The position numbers and the translations under genes are program-made. A DNA stretch of 64,000 nucleotides from Candidatus Zhuqueibacterota bacterium (GTDB lineage: Bacteria > Zhuqueibacterota > Zhuqueibacteria > Zhuqueibacterales > Zhuqueibacteraceae), in the NCBI GenBank assembly GCA_022616415.1, contig JAKEEU010000194.1:1-64000 (forward strand). The letters are read 5' to 3'. This document shows, in pieces, positions 25,930 through 33,489 of the stretch (position 1 is its first letter; the number at the start of each line of letters is the position of its first letter). Under the pieces are notes generated by a model. It saw nothing but the letters and a program-made list of their open reading frames with translations. It did no database searches and was not told the origin of the DNA.

Positions 25930-27279
25930 TTACCGTTTGCCGCCGGAGGGCTGCTGTCCGCCGCCAAATCCGCTGAAACTGTTCATATTGCGCATGCGGT
26001 CCATAAACTGCTGCCGCGCCGCGGCGGCGCGGCTGGCGCTGAAAACGAGCACGCTATCGCCTTCTTGCAAGCCGCTGACGGCTTCGGCAACATCAAAATT
26101 GCTGGCGCCGATTTGCACCCGCCGCGGCACGAAGCGGCCGTCGTTCTTCACGAGCACGAACTTTCTCGCGGCTTGTCCGTTGCTCGCCGTATTGTCACGG
26201 CCAAAACCGGGCGCGCCGCCATTCGCCGCGGGGGCGTTGGCAAATTGTTGGCGCATTCTGGCGCGAGCCGAGTCCGGCATATTGCGCCGCCCTTGCACAA
26301 TCATAGTGGAATCGTTGCCATACATCGACGCCAGTTGCGTGCGAATTTCCGCAAACTCTTTTACCGCTTGCTTGGCCACCAACAAAACATCTTGCCGGTC
26401 CGCCACGGTCAAGTCGACCGTCGCGTTCATTCCGGCTTTCAATTTATTATTCGTATTTGCCACCACGACCGTGACGTTGAACGTCGTAACGTTTTGCTCC
26501 ACTTTGGCCAACGGCGCAATGCGTAAAACGTAGCCATAAAAGACCTCGTCAGGGAAAGCATCAGGAACCACTTTGGCTTTCTGGCCGATGTGGACCTGCC
26601 CGATGTCCACTTCATCGACTTCCGCGTAGATGTAAACGCTATCCGTATTAGCGACCGTTGCGATGAGCGTGCCGCCGCTGACGGAATTGGTGCCGGAAGA
26701 AATGACCTGGCCGGCCTCGACGTTTTTTTGTAAAACCAGGCCGTTGATCGGCGAACGCACCACCGCATCTTTCAGCCACGTCTCCGCGGTCACCAGCTCG
26801 CTTTCGGCTTTGATTTGCTGCGCCTTGGCCCGCACCTCCTCGAGCTTGACTTGATCGATTTCAGCTTGAGAAAGCAGGCCGCGATTAAAAAGCTCCGTCT
26901 GCCGTTTGACGTTGCTCGCGGTTTGCGCCACCGTCGCTCTGGCCAATTCGAGATCGGCAACGGCCTGCTCATAGGCGTTGCGTAAATCGGTTTCATCAAT
27001 GCGGGCGATCAGCGTCCCCTTTTGGACGCGGTCGCCTTCTTCCACCGGCATCGTTAGAATCTGCCCGGAAGCCTTACTTTTGACTTCGACTTTTTGTATC
27101 GGCTCGACCCTGCCCGTGGCGGAAACCAGCGCCGTCAAATCGCCGCGCGTGACAACGGCGAGGCGTTGCGAAAGGCCGGCCGGCGCGCTTTTTACGGCGG
27201 GCTGACGCGGCCACAAAAAATAACCGCCCGCGAGAATGACAATGACCAAACCTGATAAAACAAGCGATTTCTTGCTCAT
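25930..27279 (-). CDS. MacA-like periplasmic adaptor
   Basis: This 449-residue HlyD/MacA-type adaptor has an N-terminal signal anchor (SLVLSGLVIVILAGGYFLW). The first lipoyl half contains VEVKSKASGQILTMPVEEGD, the helical hairpin includes ADLELARATVAQTASNVKRQ, and the second half has DAVVRSPINGLVLQKNVEAG. A barrel domain and a C-terminal Gly/Arg/Asn-rich tail (SFSGFGGGQQPSGG) follow. It should hold a MacB-type permease to an outer-membrane duct. It belongs to the minus-strand series that begins with the ECF sigma gene. Confidence 0.92.
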   Translation of the reverse strand: MSKKSLVLSGLVIVILAGGYFLWPRQPAVKSAPAGLSQRLAVVTRGDLTALVSATGRVEPIQKVEVKSKASGQILTMPVEEGDRVQKGTLIARIDETDLRNAYEQAVADLELARATVAQTASNVKRQTELFNRGLLSQAEIDQVKLEEVRAKAQQIKAESELVTAETWLKDAVVRSPINGLVLQKNVEAGQVISSGTNSVSGGTLIATVANTDSVYIYAEVDEVDIGQVHIGQKAKVVPDAFPDEVFYGYVLRIAPLAKVEQNVTTFNVTVVVANTNNKLKAGMNATVDLTVADRQDVLLVAKQAVKEFAEIRTQLASMYGNDSTMIVQGRRNMPDSARARMRQQFANAPAANGGAPGFGRDNTASNGQAARKFVLVKNDGRFVPRRVQIGASNFDVAEAVSGLQEGDSVLVFSASRAAAARQQFMDRMRNMNSFSGFGGGQQPSGGKR

Positions 27280-27344
27280 ACGAAAAAGTTCCTTGCGTTA
27301 ACGAGTATAAATTTGTTGTTTGAATGTTATCACTGAAAATTTCT

Positions 27345-28559
27345 TCATTCCAATTTTGCCGATCTTCGCTGGCGCGACCACAGCCACACCCCGAGCAACA
27401 CCACAGTTCCAATGATAATCAGCCAATTTCGTGACTTCGCAAAATTAGTGGCAGCTTGATCTTTTCTGACCAAAACCAGGCTGGTGGCCATCTTTTCCAA
27501 TTCTTCCATCGCCACTTCACCGAGCAAGCTGTAGGCAACGCCGGCTTCTTCGCCACGCACGAGGCTCAACGCTTCGCTATTCGGCCTCCTGTCCTTTTTG
27601 GATTTTAGATCGTGCGCGCCGGAAAATTCGAAAAGCGACAGTGTGGTCAAACCGTCGCTATATTGAAAATGGTAATAAGTCTTTCCCTTGCGATGAATGG
27701 CTTTGACCTGGCGAAAATGGAATCCCGCCGGCGGCTCGCGCGGCAGCAGAAGCGCATCCGTCGCGCCGGCAATAAAGGCGCCGAGATCGGTAAAATTATC
27801 CACCTCGACTTGATTTGGCTCCACGCGCTTGAGCGAGTCCGGCAATGCCACGACGGCGGAATCGACCGGCGCAAATTCAATCTCCCGAAAAAATGAAGTG
27901 GAAACCAAATTATCAAAACGGCCGAAGCGCTGGGTGCGCAGCAAAATGCCGGTGGCGCGGTCGGGCCAAATTTCGAGCCGGCCACGATGAGGGTTTTTCG
28001 GAATAAAACGAAAGTGCTCGGTTGAGCGGCCCAGCAACGTTTCTCCCGGCTCTACCCGAATGTGATAATTTTCGCGCAGCCAATCCAATTCCGCGGCGTG
28101 GCGCAACGCCTCAAAAAACATCGGCGACTCTCCGCGCTCGGTGCGGGCAAAACGCCCCACGTGCCGATTGCCCGCAAAACGCACGGATTCGCCGTCGATA
28201 AAAAGAACCGCGCCTTGCAGCTTTTCCGGCTCGAGGAATTCGATACGCGCCTGGTCGGGATGGCGATGCCAAATGTGGCGGATGAGGGTGAGCGTCGTGT
28301 CGGCGTGGCGAAACTCACGCACCCAAATTCCCGCAAAATCCTGCCGGCGCTGCGCTGCAATGATGCGGGAGAGATCATCGTTTTGCGGCGCGGAAAAAAT
28401 ATATCCGTTTAGATTCGGAATAGCAGTCATGGCGAGGAGCGCAGCGACGAAGCAATCTCTCCGTTTAAAAAGATTGCTTCGTCCCGCTATGAGCGGGACT
28501 CGCAATGACATTGAACTAAACATTGAAAAAAACAAACTAACGATCTGAACCACGGCCAT
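27345..28559 (-). CDS. RseB/MucB-like periplasmic protein, C-terminally anchored
   Basis: After a divergent N-terminus, residues about 65-245 (from NDDLSRIIAAQRRQDFAGIW) match the lipid-sensing N-terminal domain of RseB/MucB, the protein that binds the anti-sigma factor RseA. A second domain follows (DSLKRVEPNQVEVDNFTDLG), and then a C-terminal transmembrane helix (NWLIIIGTVVLLGVWLW) that soluble RseB lacks. The N-terminus is odd: an 84-bp dispersed repeat (28426-28509) lies in frame inside the signal peptide region. The start is therefore uncertain; ATG 28559 overlaps the anti-sigma gene by 23 bases, ATG 28523 is an alternative, and the track uses 28619. Gene order sigma, anti-sigma, RseB supports the role. 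Confidence 0.8.
   Translation of the reverse strand: MAVVQIVSLFFSMFSSMSLRVPLIAGRSNLFKRRDCFVAALLAMTAIPNLNGYIFSAPQNDDLSRIIAAQRRQDFAGIWVREFRHADTTLTLIRHIWHRHPDQARIEFLEPEKLQGAVLFIDGESVRFAGNRHVGRFARTERGESPMFFEALRHAAELDWLRENYHIRVEPGETLLGRSTEHFRFIPKNPHRGRLEIWPDRATGILLRTQRFGRFDNLVSTSFFREIEFAPVDSAVVALPDSLKRVEPNQVEVDNFTDLGAFIAGATDALLLPREPPAGFHFRQVKAIHRKGKTYYHFQYSDGLTTLSLFEFSGAHDLKSKKDRRPNSEALSLVRGEEAGVAYSLLGEVAMEELEKMATSLVLVRKDQAATNFAKSRNWLIIIGTVVLLGVWLWSRQRRSAKLE
28426..28509. repeat. 84-bp RHCEERS-type palindromic repeat, complete, inside the RseB-like gene
   Basis: The element begins GTCATGGCGAG and ends CTCGCAATGAC, with inner arms CGAAGCAATCT and AGATTGCTTCG. It is exactly 28 codons long and encodes SLRVPLIAGRSNLF then RDCFVAALLAMT in the RseB-like frame. 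The truncated copy at the window start shares arms and end. Confidence 0.88.
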
Positions 28560-29019
28560 TCTCCGTGAGCAATAATGTCGACAGCGTTTCGGTGGTAAAC
28601 GCACCTTGATCCTGCGCAATCGCGTGCTCGCGCAAAAAAAGGCGCAGCTCTTCTTGCGAGCTTGCCGTCACGACGGGTTTCTGTTGAATGAGATTATACG
28701 AAAAGATCAGCAGCACCAGTGCCAGCAACGCCACAACCGGCGCCGGACGCAAGCGCCGCAGCCAAGCTGTTGCCGGCCAGCGCGAAGGCTGCGGTTTTCG
28801 CACGCGGCGCAGATGATGCACCCAGCGCTCTATCTCCACTGGCGGCAGCTCCGGCCGGTGAAGCTGCTTGAGCGTTGCCGCAGTCTCCAGCAATTCGGCA
28901 AGCTGCTTTTGGCAATGGCGGCACTCGTGAAGCTGTTCCTGGATTTTAGCCAACTCTGATGCGGAGGCATTGCCTTCAGCAAAACGCATCAACTCAAGCG
29001 GATCGTGTGAACAGGACAT
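28537..29019 (-). CDS. Anti-sigma factor with zinc-finger-like N-terminus and one transmembrane helix
   Basis: I place the start at ATG 29019 (MSCSHDPLELMRF); the longer track ORF reads into repeat DNA. The N-terminus follows the anti-sigma zf-HC2 pattern: Cys near the start, a helix, then HECRHCQKQL with CxxC. The His before the CxxC is shifted compared with the classical HxxxCxxC. A basic linker precedes one transmembrane helix (PVVALLALVLLIFSYNLI), leaving a periplasmic tail of about 45 residues. It should hold the ECF sigma factor encoded just upstream, and the RseB-like product encoded just downstream should bind its periplasmic tail. Confidence 0.85.
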   Translation of the reverse strand: MSCSHDPLELMRFAEGNASASELAKIQEQLHECRHCQKQLAELLETAATLKQLHRPELPPVEIERWVHHLRRVRKPQPSRWPATAWLRRLRPAPVVALLALVLLIFSYNLIQQKPVVTASSQEELRLFLREHAIAQDQGAFTTETLSTLLLTENGRGSDR

Positions 29020-29051
29020 GGCAAACTCGCATGTATTTAGGTTTTTATATG

Positions 29052-29185
29052 CGTGGAGCGAGGAAGCGTTGGATTGTTGGAGTAATGGAGTGTTGGATTG
29101 ATGGATTATTGGATTTCTGCTGAGTGCTACACACATCACTCCAATACTCCATCGATCCATTACTCCAACACTCCATAACTCCACG
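29052..29185. repeat. Long imperfect inverted repeat (TTGGAGTAATGGAGTGTTGGA)
   Basis: A left arm of about 60 bases built from TGGAG/TTGGA units faces a right arm of about 48 bases with the complementary units. This gives a large hairpin between the sigma and anti-sigma genes. It explains the spurious N-terminal extension of the anti-sigma ORF (NPIIHQSNTPLLQQSN). Confidence 0.8.
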
Positions 29186-29195
29186 AAATTAATCT

Positions 29196-29795
29196 TCACG
29201 AGCTAAACTCACGCAGGAACGGCTGCATGGCGCGGCGCGCGTAATAAAGCCGCGACATCACCGTGCCTTCGGGAATTTCCAGCATCTCCGCGATCTCGCG
29301 CTGGCTGAAGCCTTCCAAATCATAAAGGATCAGCACCAGGCGTTGCGGCGATGGCAGCTTTTTTAAGCCGGCGTCGATGGCGCGATGCAGCTCCGCTTGC
29401 TCCTGCTCGCGGTGCGGATCGCTTTCGCCGGCAAAGCTGTCGAGACGATCAAGCCATCCGGTTTCCGGCAAAGGAAGCTCCGGCCGCAAAAAAATTTTCT
29501 TGAACCGGCGCAGCGCTCTGACTTGATTGAGACAGAGATTGGTCAAAATGCGAAAAAACCACGTCGCGAACCGGCCGCGAAAATCAAACTTGCCGATATT
29601 CGTGTAGGCGCGCAGAAAAGCCTCCTGCACGGCATCGGCGGCATCTTCGGGGTTGCGGCAAAACCGGCGCGCAATTCGCAACGACTTGGGAAGGTAAAGC
29701 CGCACCAGCATGTCAAAAGCCGAATCATCGCCATCTTGAATGCGCCGAATCAGCTCTTCATCAGCCGGCAATTCCGCCGCCGAGGCTTGCTTCAT
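29196..29795 (-). CDS. ECF-type RNA polymerase sigma factor
   Basis: This 199-residue RpoE-like factor has region 2 in ADAVQEAFLRAYTNIGKFDF followed by RFATWFFRILTNLCLNQVRA. Region 4 follows at about 135-190 (LVLILYDLEGFSQREIAEML, then EGTVMSRLYYARR). The partner anti-sigma gene is downstream across a 176-base hairpin region. The downstream RseB-like and transporter genes suggest that it directs an envelope-stress and efflux response; this is inference from order. Two unknown envelope genes lie directly upstream, the nearer only 39 bases away. Confidence 0.95.
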   Translation of the reverse strand: MKQASAAELPADEELIRRIQDGDDSAFDMLVRLYLPKSLRIARRFCRNPEDAADAVQEAFLRAYTNIGKFDFRGRFATWFFRILTNLCLNQVRALRRFKKIFLRPELPLPETGWLDRLDSFAGESDPHREQEQAELHRAIDAGLKKLPSPQRLVLILYDLEGFSQREIAEMLEIPEGTVMSRLYYARRAMQPFLREFSS

Positions 29796-29834
29796 AATTT
29801 TATATACACCGCAATCGGCAAAACCTTCAATCTT

Positions 29835-30635
29835 TTATTCTTTGGAAAACAGAAGCCCATACAAAGCGTCCCCGATTTTATATGAAAAGAAGCCGATGAC
29901 CATGCCACCGAGATAGTCCTTTACCGTGACTATGATCGGCAAATCCAGGTTCCCCAGTCTTTGCAAGAGGAGAATGGTGATCGTTGAAACCACAGAGCCG
30001 GCGAGAAAAAAAGTCATGGCTTGGGCCAGCAATTTTTCCGTCCGTGCCGGCTGTCCGGTTTTGGCAGCGTGCAGCTTACGGTAAGCCGGCACAAAAATGG
30101 CGAGGAATAACGCTCCCAAGACGCCGCCGCGCACGACCGCGCTCAATGGTGGCGCCAAAGTTATTGGCGCGGTCTGCTCCATCGAATGTATGTTGGTTTC
30201 CCCGCTCACATGATACTGCACCAAACCCTTGACCACGTATTCGCCAGGCGCCAGGAGCAGCGTTTCGGTCTCATAGAAATATTTCTGCCAGGGAATCTCG
30301 ACGCTGGGAACCGAGAGCCGGTAGGTTCTTTGTGATCCCGGCGGCAACGATTCCACCTTTTCAATGAGCTTCGCGCTCAGCGTGGGACGTATGGCTTTCA
30401 TGCGCTCCGGCAAAAAGACGGCGACACTATCGACGTCGAACGCTTTCGACTGCAAGTTGGTCAAGACGACGTCGATGTCGAGAGCCGCGGTGATCGACGT
30501 TTCGGCTTGGTAGATGAGAACGGATAAATAAGGCCGATTTTGCAGCGCCGATCTGGCTTCCGGTGGGATTTGTGCATGTAAAAACGAATGCTCCCCCAAC
30601 AAACACGATGAGAGAAGAAGTATTTTCCAAATCAT
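29835..30635 (-). CDS. Unknown secreted/membrane protein, three C-terminal transmembrane helices
   Basis: No family is recognised. The 266 residues start with a signal peptide (SSCLLGEHSFLHAQ). A beta-rich domain of about 130 residues follows, likely Ig-like (SITAALDIDVVLTNL, then LLLAPGEYVVKGL). Three transmembrane helices close the protein (GGVLGALFLAIFVPAY, AMTFFLAGSVVSTITILLL, YLGGMVIGFFSYKIGDAL). It lies 39 bases upstream of the ECF sigma gene in the same direction and is probably co-transcribed with it. It might sense envelope state. Confidence 0.7.
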   Translation of the reverse strand: MIWKILLLSSCLLGEHSFLHAQIPPEARSALQNRPYLSVLIYQAETSITAALDIDVVLTNLQSKAFDVDSVAVFLPERMKAIRPTLSAKLIEKVESLPPGSQRTYRLSVPSVEIPWQKYFYETETLLLAPGEYVVKGLVQYHVSGETNIHSMEQTAPITLAPPLSAVVRGGVLGALFLAIFVPAYRKLHAAKTGQPARTEKLLAQAMTFFLAGSVVSTITILLLQRLGNLDLPIIVTVKDYLGGMVIGFFSYKIGDALYGLLFSKE

Positions 30636-30767
30636 ATTGCGGCGCGACCCATGGTTAATTTTTAACTGTCAAAAGCAACCGCCCGGACGCTTCGTAGTTT
30701 AAGTGAGTGCATTGTATCTAAACTTGCCGTTCTCGTAAAAAAACGTCCGGACGGTGAATAGTTACGT

Positions 30768-31550
30768 TCATTTTTCACACGTCAACGCCCAGGTCAGATT
30801 CCGGATTTCGCGTTCGATTTTCTTTTTGAGAGGGGTTGGCAGGCCGGGGGTTTGTTTCCACTCTTCGAGGAAATCGCGATACGATTCCCATTCTTCGCGG
30901 CAATTGTCCTGTTCCCCGCACAATCTTTGTCGCAAATCTTTATACGGTACGATCGGGGTTTCCTGCCAGGTTGGGCAGCGGAACAGCCAATATCGCCACA
31001 AGTTCACGGATTCGGTGCTAAAGTACAGCGGTGAAATATCCAAAAACTTTTCGAAGAGATCGCGAATGCTGTGCCCGCCGCGATTGCCTCTTCTGACGAC
31101 GGCATTGCCAAGATGGCGAACCGCCGCTTGAATTCGATAGAACGAAGTGCCTTTGATGGTCCGGCGCTGATCGTCGGATAAATTGCCGTACCACTGAATA
31201 TAATCCTTCCATTTCTGCACGGCGGCATCTGCGAAGTGCAGGATTTGCTCTTCATCTTCCATTTCGTTGCCGCGCTCGAGATAAAGCTGCGCGATGTCCC
31301 ATTTGAGAGCTTCTTGCTGAAAAATGCTCAATTGCGCCACCGCGTCAGGTTGGCGATCAGCCTGTTCCAGGAATTGCAGCGCCGCGGAACGATTGTTTTC
31401 CTGAACCGCCTTGTACGCCTGGCGAATGAGGTTGAGAACCGTGTCACGATTGCCAGGGCCTGCCGTTTGTGTCATGCCACTCGTGGCGTCAAAAGCAATA
31501 AACAGCATCCCCCAAAATGCCAGATACCGAAAATATGCACAACGAGTCAT
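30768..31550 (-). CDS. Unknown secreted helical protein
   Basis: This 260-residue protein has an N-terminal hydrophobic segment (YLAFWGMLFIAFDA) likely to be a signal peptide. The body is predicted to be helical and TPR-like (NLIRQAYKAVQENNRSAALQ, FLEQADRQPDAVAQL) and contains many Trp and Arg residues. No catalytic motif is seen. A promoter candidate lies at 31581-31609. It is followed by 132 bases holding a small CGTCCGGACG palindrome before T7, perhaps a weak terminator, and then the membrane protein gene upstream of the ECF sigma factor. Confidence 0.65.
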   Translation of the reverse strand: MTRCAYFRYLAFWGMLFIAFDATSGMTQTAGPGNRDTVLNLIRQAYKAVQENNRSAALQFLEQADRQPDAVAQLSIFQQEALKWDIAQLYLERGNEMEDEEQILHFADAAVQKWKDYIQWYGNLSDDQRRTIKGTSFYRIQAAVRHLGNAVVRRGNRGGHSIRDLFEKFLDISPLYFSTESVNLWRYWLFRCPTWQETPIVPYKDLRQRLCGEQDNCREEWESYRDFLEEWKQTPGLPTPLKKKIEREIRNLTWALTCEK

Positions 31551-31580
31551 TTTGAATACCCAAATAAAATCCAGAGGACA

Positions 31581-31609
31581 AGAATATGGAATCGTTCAAC
31601 CGAAATCAA
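31581..31609 (-). promoter_or_regulatory. Candidate promoter of the 30768-31550 gene
   Basis: On the minus strand there is TTGATT, 17 bases, and TATTCT, with the -10 box 31 bases before the start codon. It matches consensus at four of six bases in each box. Confidence 0.4.
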
Positions 31610-31901
31610 TTGTATCGTGATACATGAACAAAAAGGCGTTCGGGGCAAGAGAATACTGGTGAATATACACAGCATTTTCTGAAAAGTCAAGCGCGAGCAT
31701 GGAAATAGGATAAAAAGCAAACTGCGTAGACAGGACGTTCAAATCAAAAAGTTTTTTTGGCAATTGGGGGCAAATTTTGCTTGCTTGTTAAGTCGAGAGG
31801 TGTTAACTTCTCGCGAGGCGATTTGAGCGGGGCGATTGAAATGAACTACCACGCAGCAGGCTGTGCGGTATCTTAAAGCGTTTTTCAAATGCGCGTGCAG
31901 G

Positions 31902-31988
31902 TTTGTAGTCTTGCCCCCTTGTGGGGCACTGTTGCAGCCGCAAACTCATTGGCTTTGACAGCCGCCCACAAGGGGCGGGGACTACAAA
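31902..31988. repeat. GTAGT-type inverted repeat in the 544-bp gap before dtxR-like gene
   Basis: TTTGTAGTCTTGCCCCCTTGTGGG faces its near-complement ending GGGGACTACAAAA across about 38 bases. Related TTTGTAGTT/TTCGTAGTT arms with a GCGCCTTTAGGCG core lie at 34761-34871 and 56649-56671. The gap 31551-32094 holds otherwise only the promoter above and a small CCGAAG/CTTCGG hairpin at 32039-32054. I see no gene in it. Confidence 0.7.
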
Positions 31989-32094
31989 ACCCGTTCATCC
32001 AAATGAAAAACGTTATTAATGATGACTTTCATATTATTCCGAAGCAAGCTTCGGGAATTTGACCCGAAGAGATTAAATAATTAGTTCCGTACCC

Positions 32095-32796
32095 ATGCGC
32101 GAACCCGTTTTGAGCCAAGCCATCGAAGATTATTTGAAGGCCATTCATTTTTTGCACCTCACCGAAAAACGCGTTTCCACTTCGGCGATTGCCGAGCGGC
32201 TCGGTGTGGCGCAGGCTTCGGTGACCGGCATGATCAAAAAAATGGCGGAAATGAAGCTCGTCGAGCATTCGCCCTATCAAGGCGTCGAGCTTACGCCCGC
32301 CGGGGAAAAGATCGCGCTCGAAATCATCCGCCATCATCGCCTGCTCGAGCTTTATCTCGCCGAGGCCATGGGCTACAGTTGGGACAAGGTTCACGACGAG
32401 GCCGAGAAACTCGAGCATGTCATCTCCGAAGAATTTGAGGACAAAATCGATGAGTTTCTCGGCCGGCCGACGGCCGACCCGCACGGCGCGCCGATACCGA
32501 CCAAGGACGGCCAAATGCCGGCGTTTCAGGGTTTCGCCCTTTCGCAAGCCGAGGCCGGCGATCGCGTCGTGGTGCGCATGGTCTCGGACCGAGACGCCGA
32601 AAAATTACGCTATCTCGGCAAGATCGGCCTCTATCCCAATATTGAAATCGAGGTGATTGAAAAAGCGCCGTTCAACGGCCCGGTACACATTCGCATCAAC
32701 GAGGTTTCCCACTATCTTGGCCGGGAGTTGGCTGAGGTGATCTTGGTGGATAGAATCGAGAAAAGTGCGGAGGGCAAAGCGCAAAATAATTCATAA
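32095..32796 (+). CDS. DtxR/MntR-family metal-dependent transcription regulator
   Basis: This 233-residue protein has the family layout. A winged helix-turn-helix occupies 1-65 (AIEDYLKAIHFLHL, VSTSAIAERLGVAQASVTGM). A metal-binding and dimerisation domain follows (GEKIALEIIRHHRLLELYLA, HDEAEKLEHVISEEFEDKI). A FeoA/SH3-like domain sits at about 150-225 (ALSQAEAGDRVVVRMVSD). It should bind Fe2+ or Mn2+ and repress metal uptake genes. No metal transporter is adjacent, so its targets lie elsewhere. It converges with the Uma2-like gene, with only 2 bases between the stops. Confidence 0.93.
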   Translation: MREPVLSQAIEDYLKAIHFLHLTEKRVSTSAIAERLGVAQASVTGMIKKMAEMKLVEHSPYQGVELTPAGEKIALEIIRHHRLLELYLAEAMGYSWDKVHDEAEKLEHVISEEFEDKIDEFLGRPTADPHGAPIPTKDGQMPAFQGFALSQAEAGDRVVVRMVSDRDAEKLRYLGKIGLYPNIEIEVIEKAPFNGPVHIRINEVSHYLGRELAEVILVDRIEKSAEGKAQNNS

Positions 32797-32798
32797 AA

Positions 32799-33419
32799 TC
32801 AAATCTCCCACACTCTCGGGAGAAAATGTCCAATCACTTCTGAAAAGTATCGGTCGTCTTGGAGTAAAATCGGTTGATACAATTTATCCTGCCGCCGATA
32901 AGCCCGCAAAATAATATTTGAGTCCAACGAAGATTCGCAGATAAAATACTCTTTAACACCAATGGTCTCGTAAAAAAATGGCTTAAAATAAAGGTCATTT
33001 TGCCGTGATTGAAAAGAGATAACTTCAAAAACAACCAGAGGAATTCCAAACTCGTTGCTTCTTTCAGCTTTCTCCACGATAAAAACGTCCGGAGCATAAC
33101 CTGGAGGCACGGTGCCGACGCCCGTATATTCATCGAGCTTACTTTGAATAAAGCGTTTCGGCGCTCCAAAACGTTCAAGACCGGCCACAAAATTTTCTAT
33201 ATTAATGACGTTCTTAAAATCGCCAAAGGCATTGACGAGCCAATCGTCGAGATACCGAAAAGTATCGTGTTTAACCACAAATTCAGTATTTTCTAAAAGC
33301 AGTCGCAATCTATGATAGAGTTCTCCAACAAAGTCATTGTGAGGGTCCCGGGCTGGTGACATATTAAACTCCTCGTAAATGTTGGAAAGAGGCAAAGGCC
33401 TTTCCAGAATTTCAATCAT
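32799..33419 (-). CDS. Uma2-like (DUF820) PD-(D/E)XK nuclease-fold protein
   Basis: I choose ATG 33419 (MIEILERP) over the track's GTG 33446, because an AAAGGTG ribosome site precedes it. The 206-residue product has the Uma2 core: APDVFIVEK, then PLVVFEVISFQSRQNDLYFK, then YETIGVKEYFI. The Asp, Glu and Lys positions of the PD-(D/E)XK fold are therefore retained. Such genes are highly multiplied in cyanobacteria and other environmental bacteria, and their biological role is unknown. AT content is higher than in the flanking genes, which suggests acquisition. Confidence 0.8.
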   Translation of the reverse strand: MIEILERPLPLSNIYEEFNMSPARDPHNDFVGELYHRLRLLLENTEFVVKHDTFRYLDDWLVNAFGDFKNVINIENFVAGLERFGAPKRFIQSKLDEYTGVGTVPPGYAPDVFIVEKAERSNEFGIPLVVFEVISFQSRQNDLYFKPFFYETIGVKEYFICESSLDSNIILRAYRRQDKLYQPILLQDDRYFSEVIGHFLPRVWEI

Positions 33420-33489
33420 GGTCACACCTTTTAATGTTTGAATCACGCTTTTAGCAATTTCTACATAAAGCTAAGAAGGAAATGATAAA

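Noticed and set aside
29020-29199. 60-residue N-terminal extension of the anti-sigma ORF
   Set aside because: It is translated from the large inverted repeat; the zinc-finger-like domain starts at ATG 29019.
30730-30767. CGTCCGGACG followed by seven T as a terminator
   Set aside because: The palindrome has no room for a loop beyond a three-base stem, so it was not called as a terminator feature.
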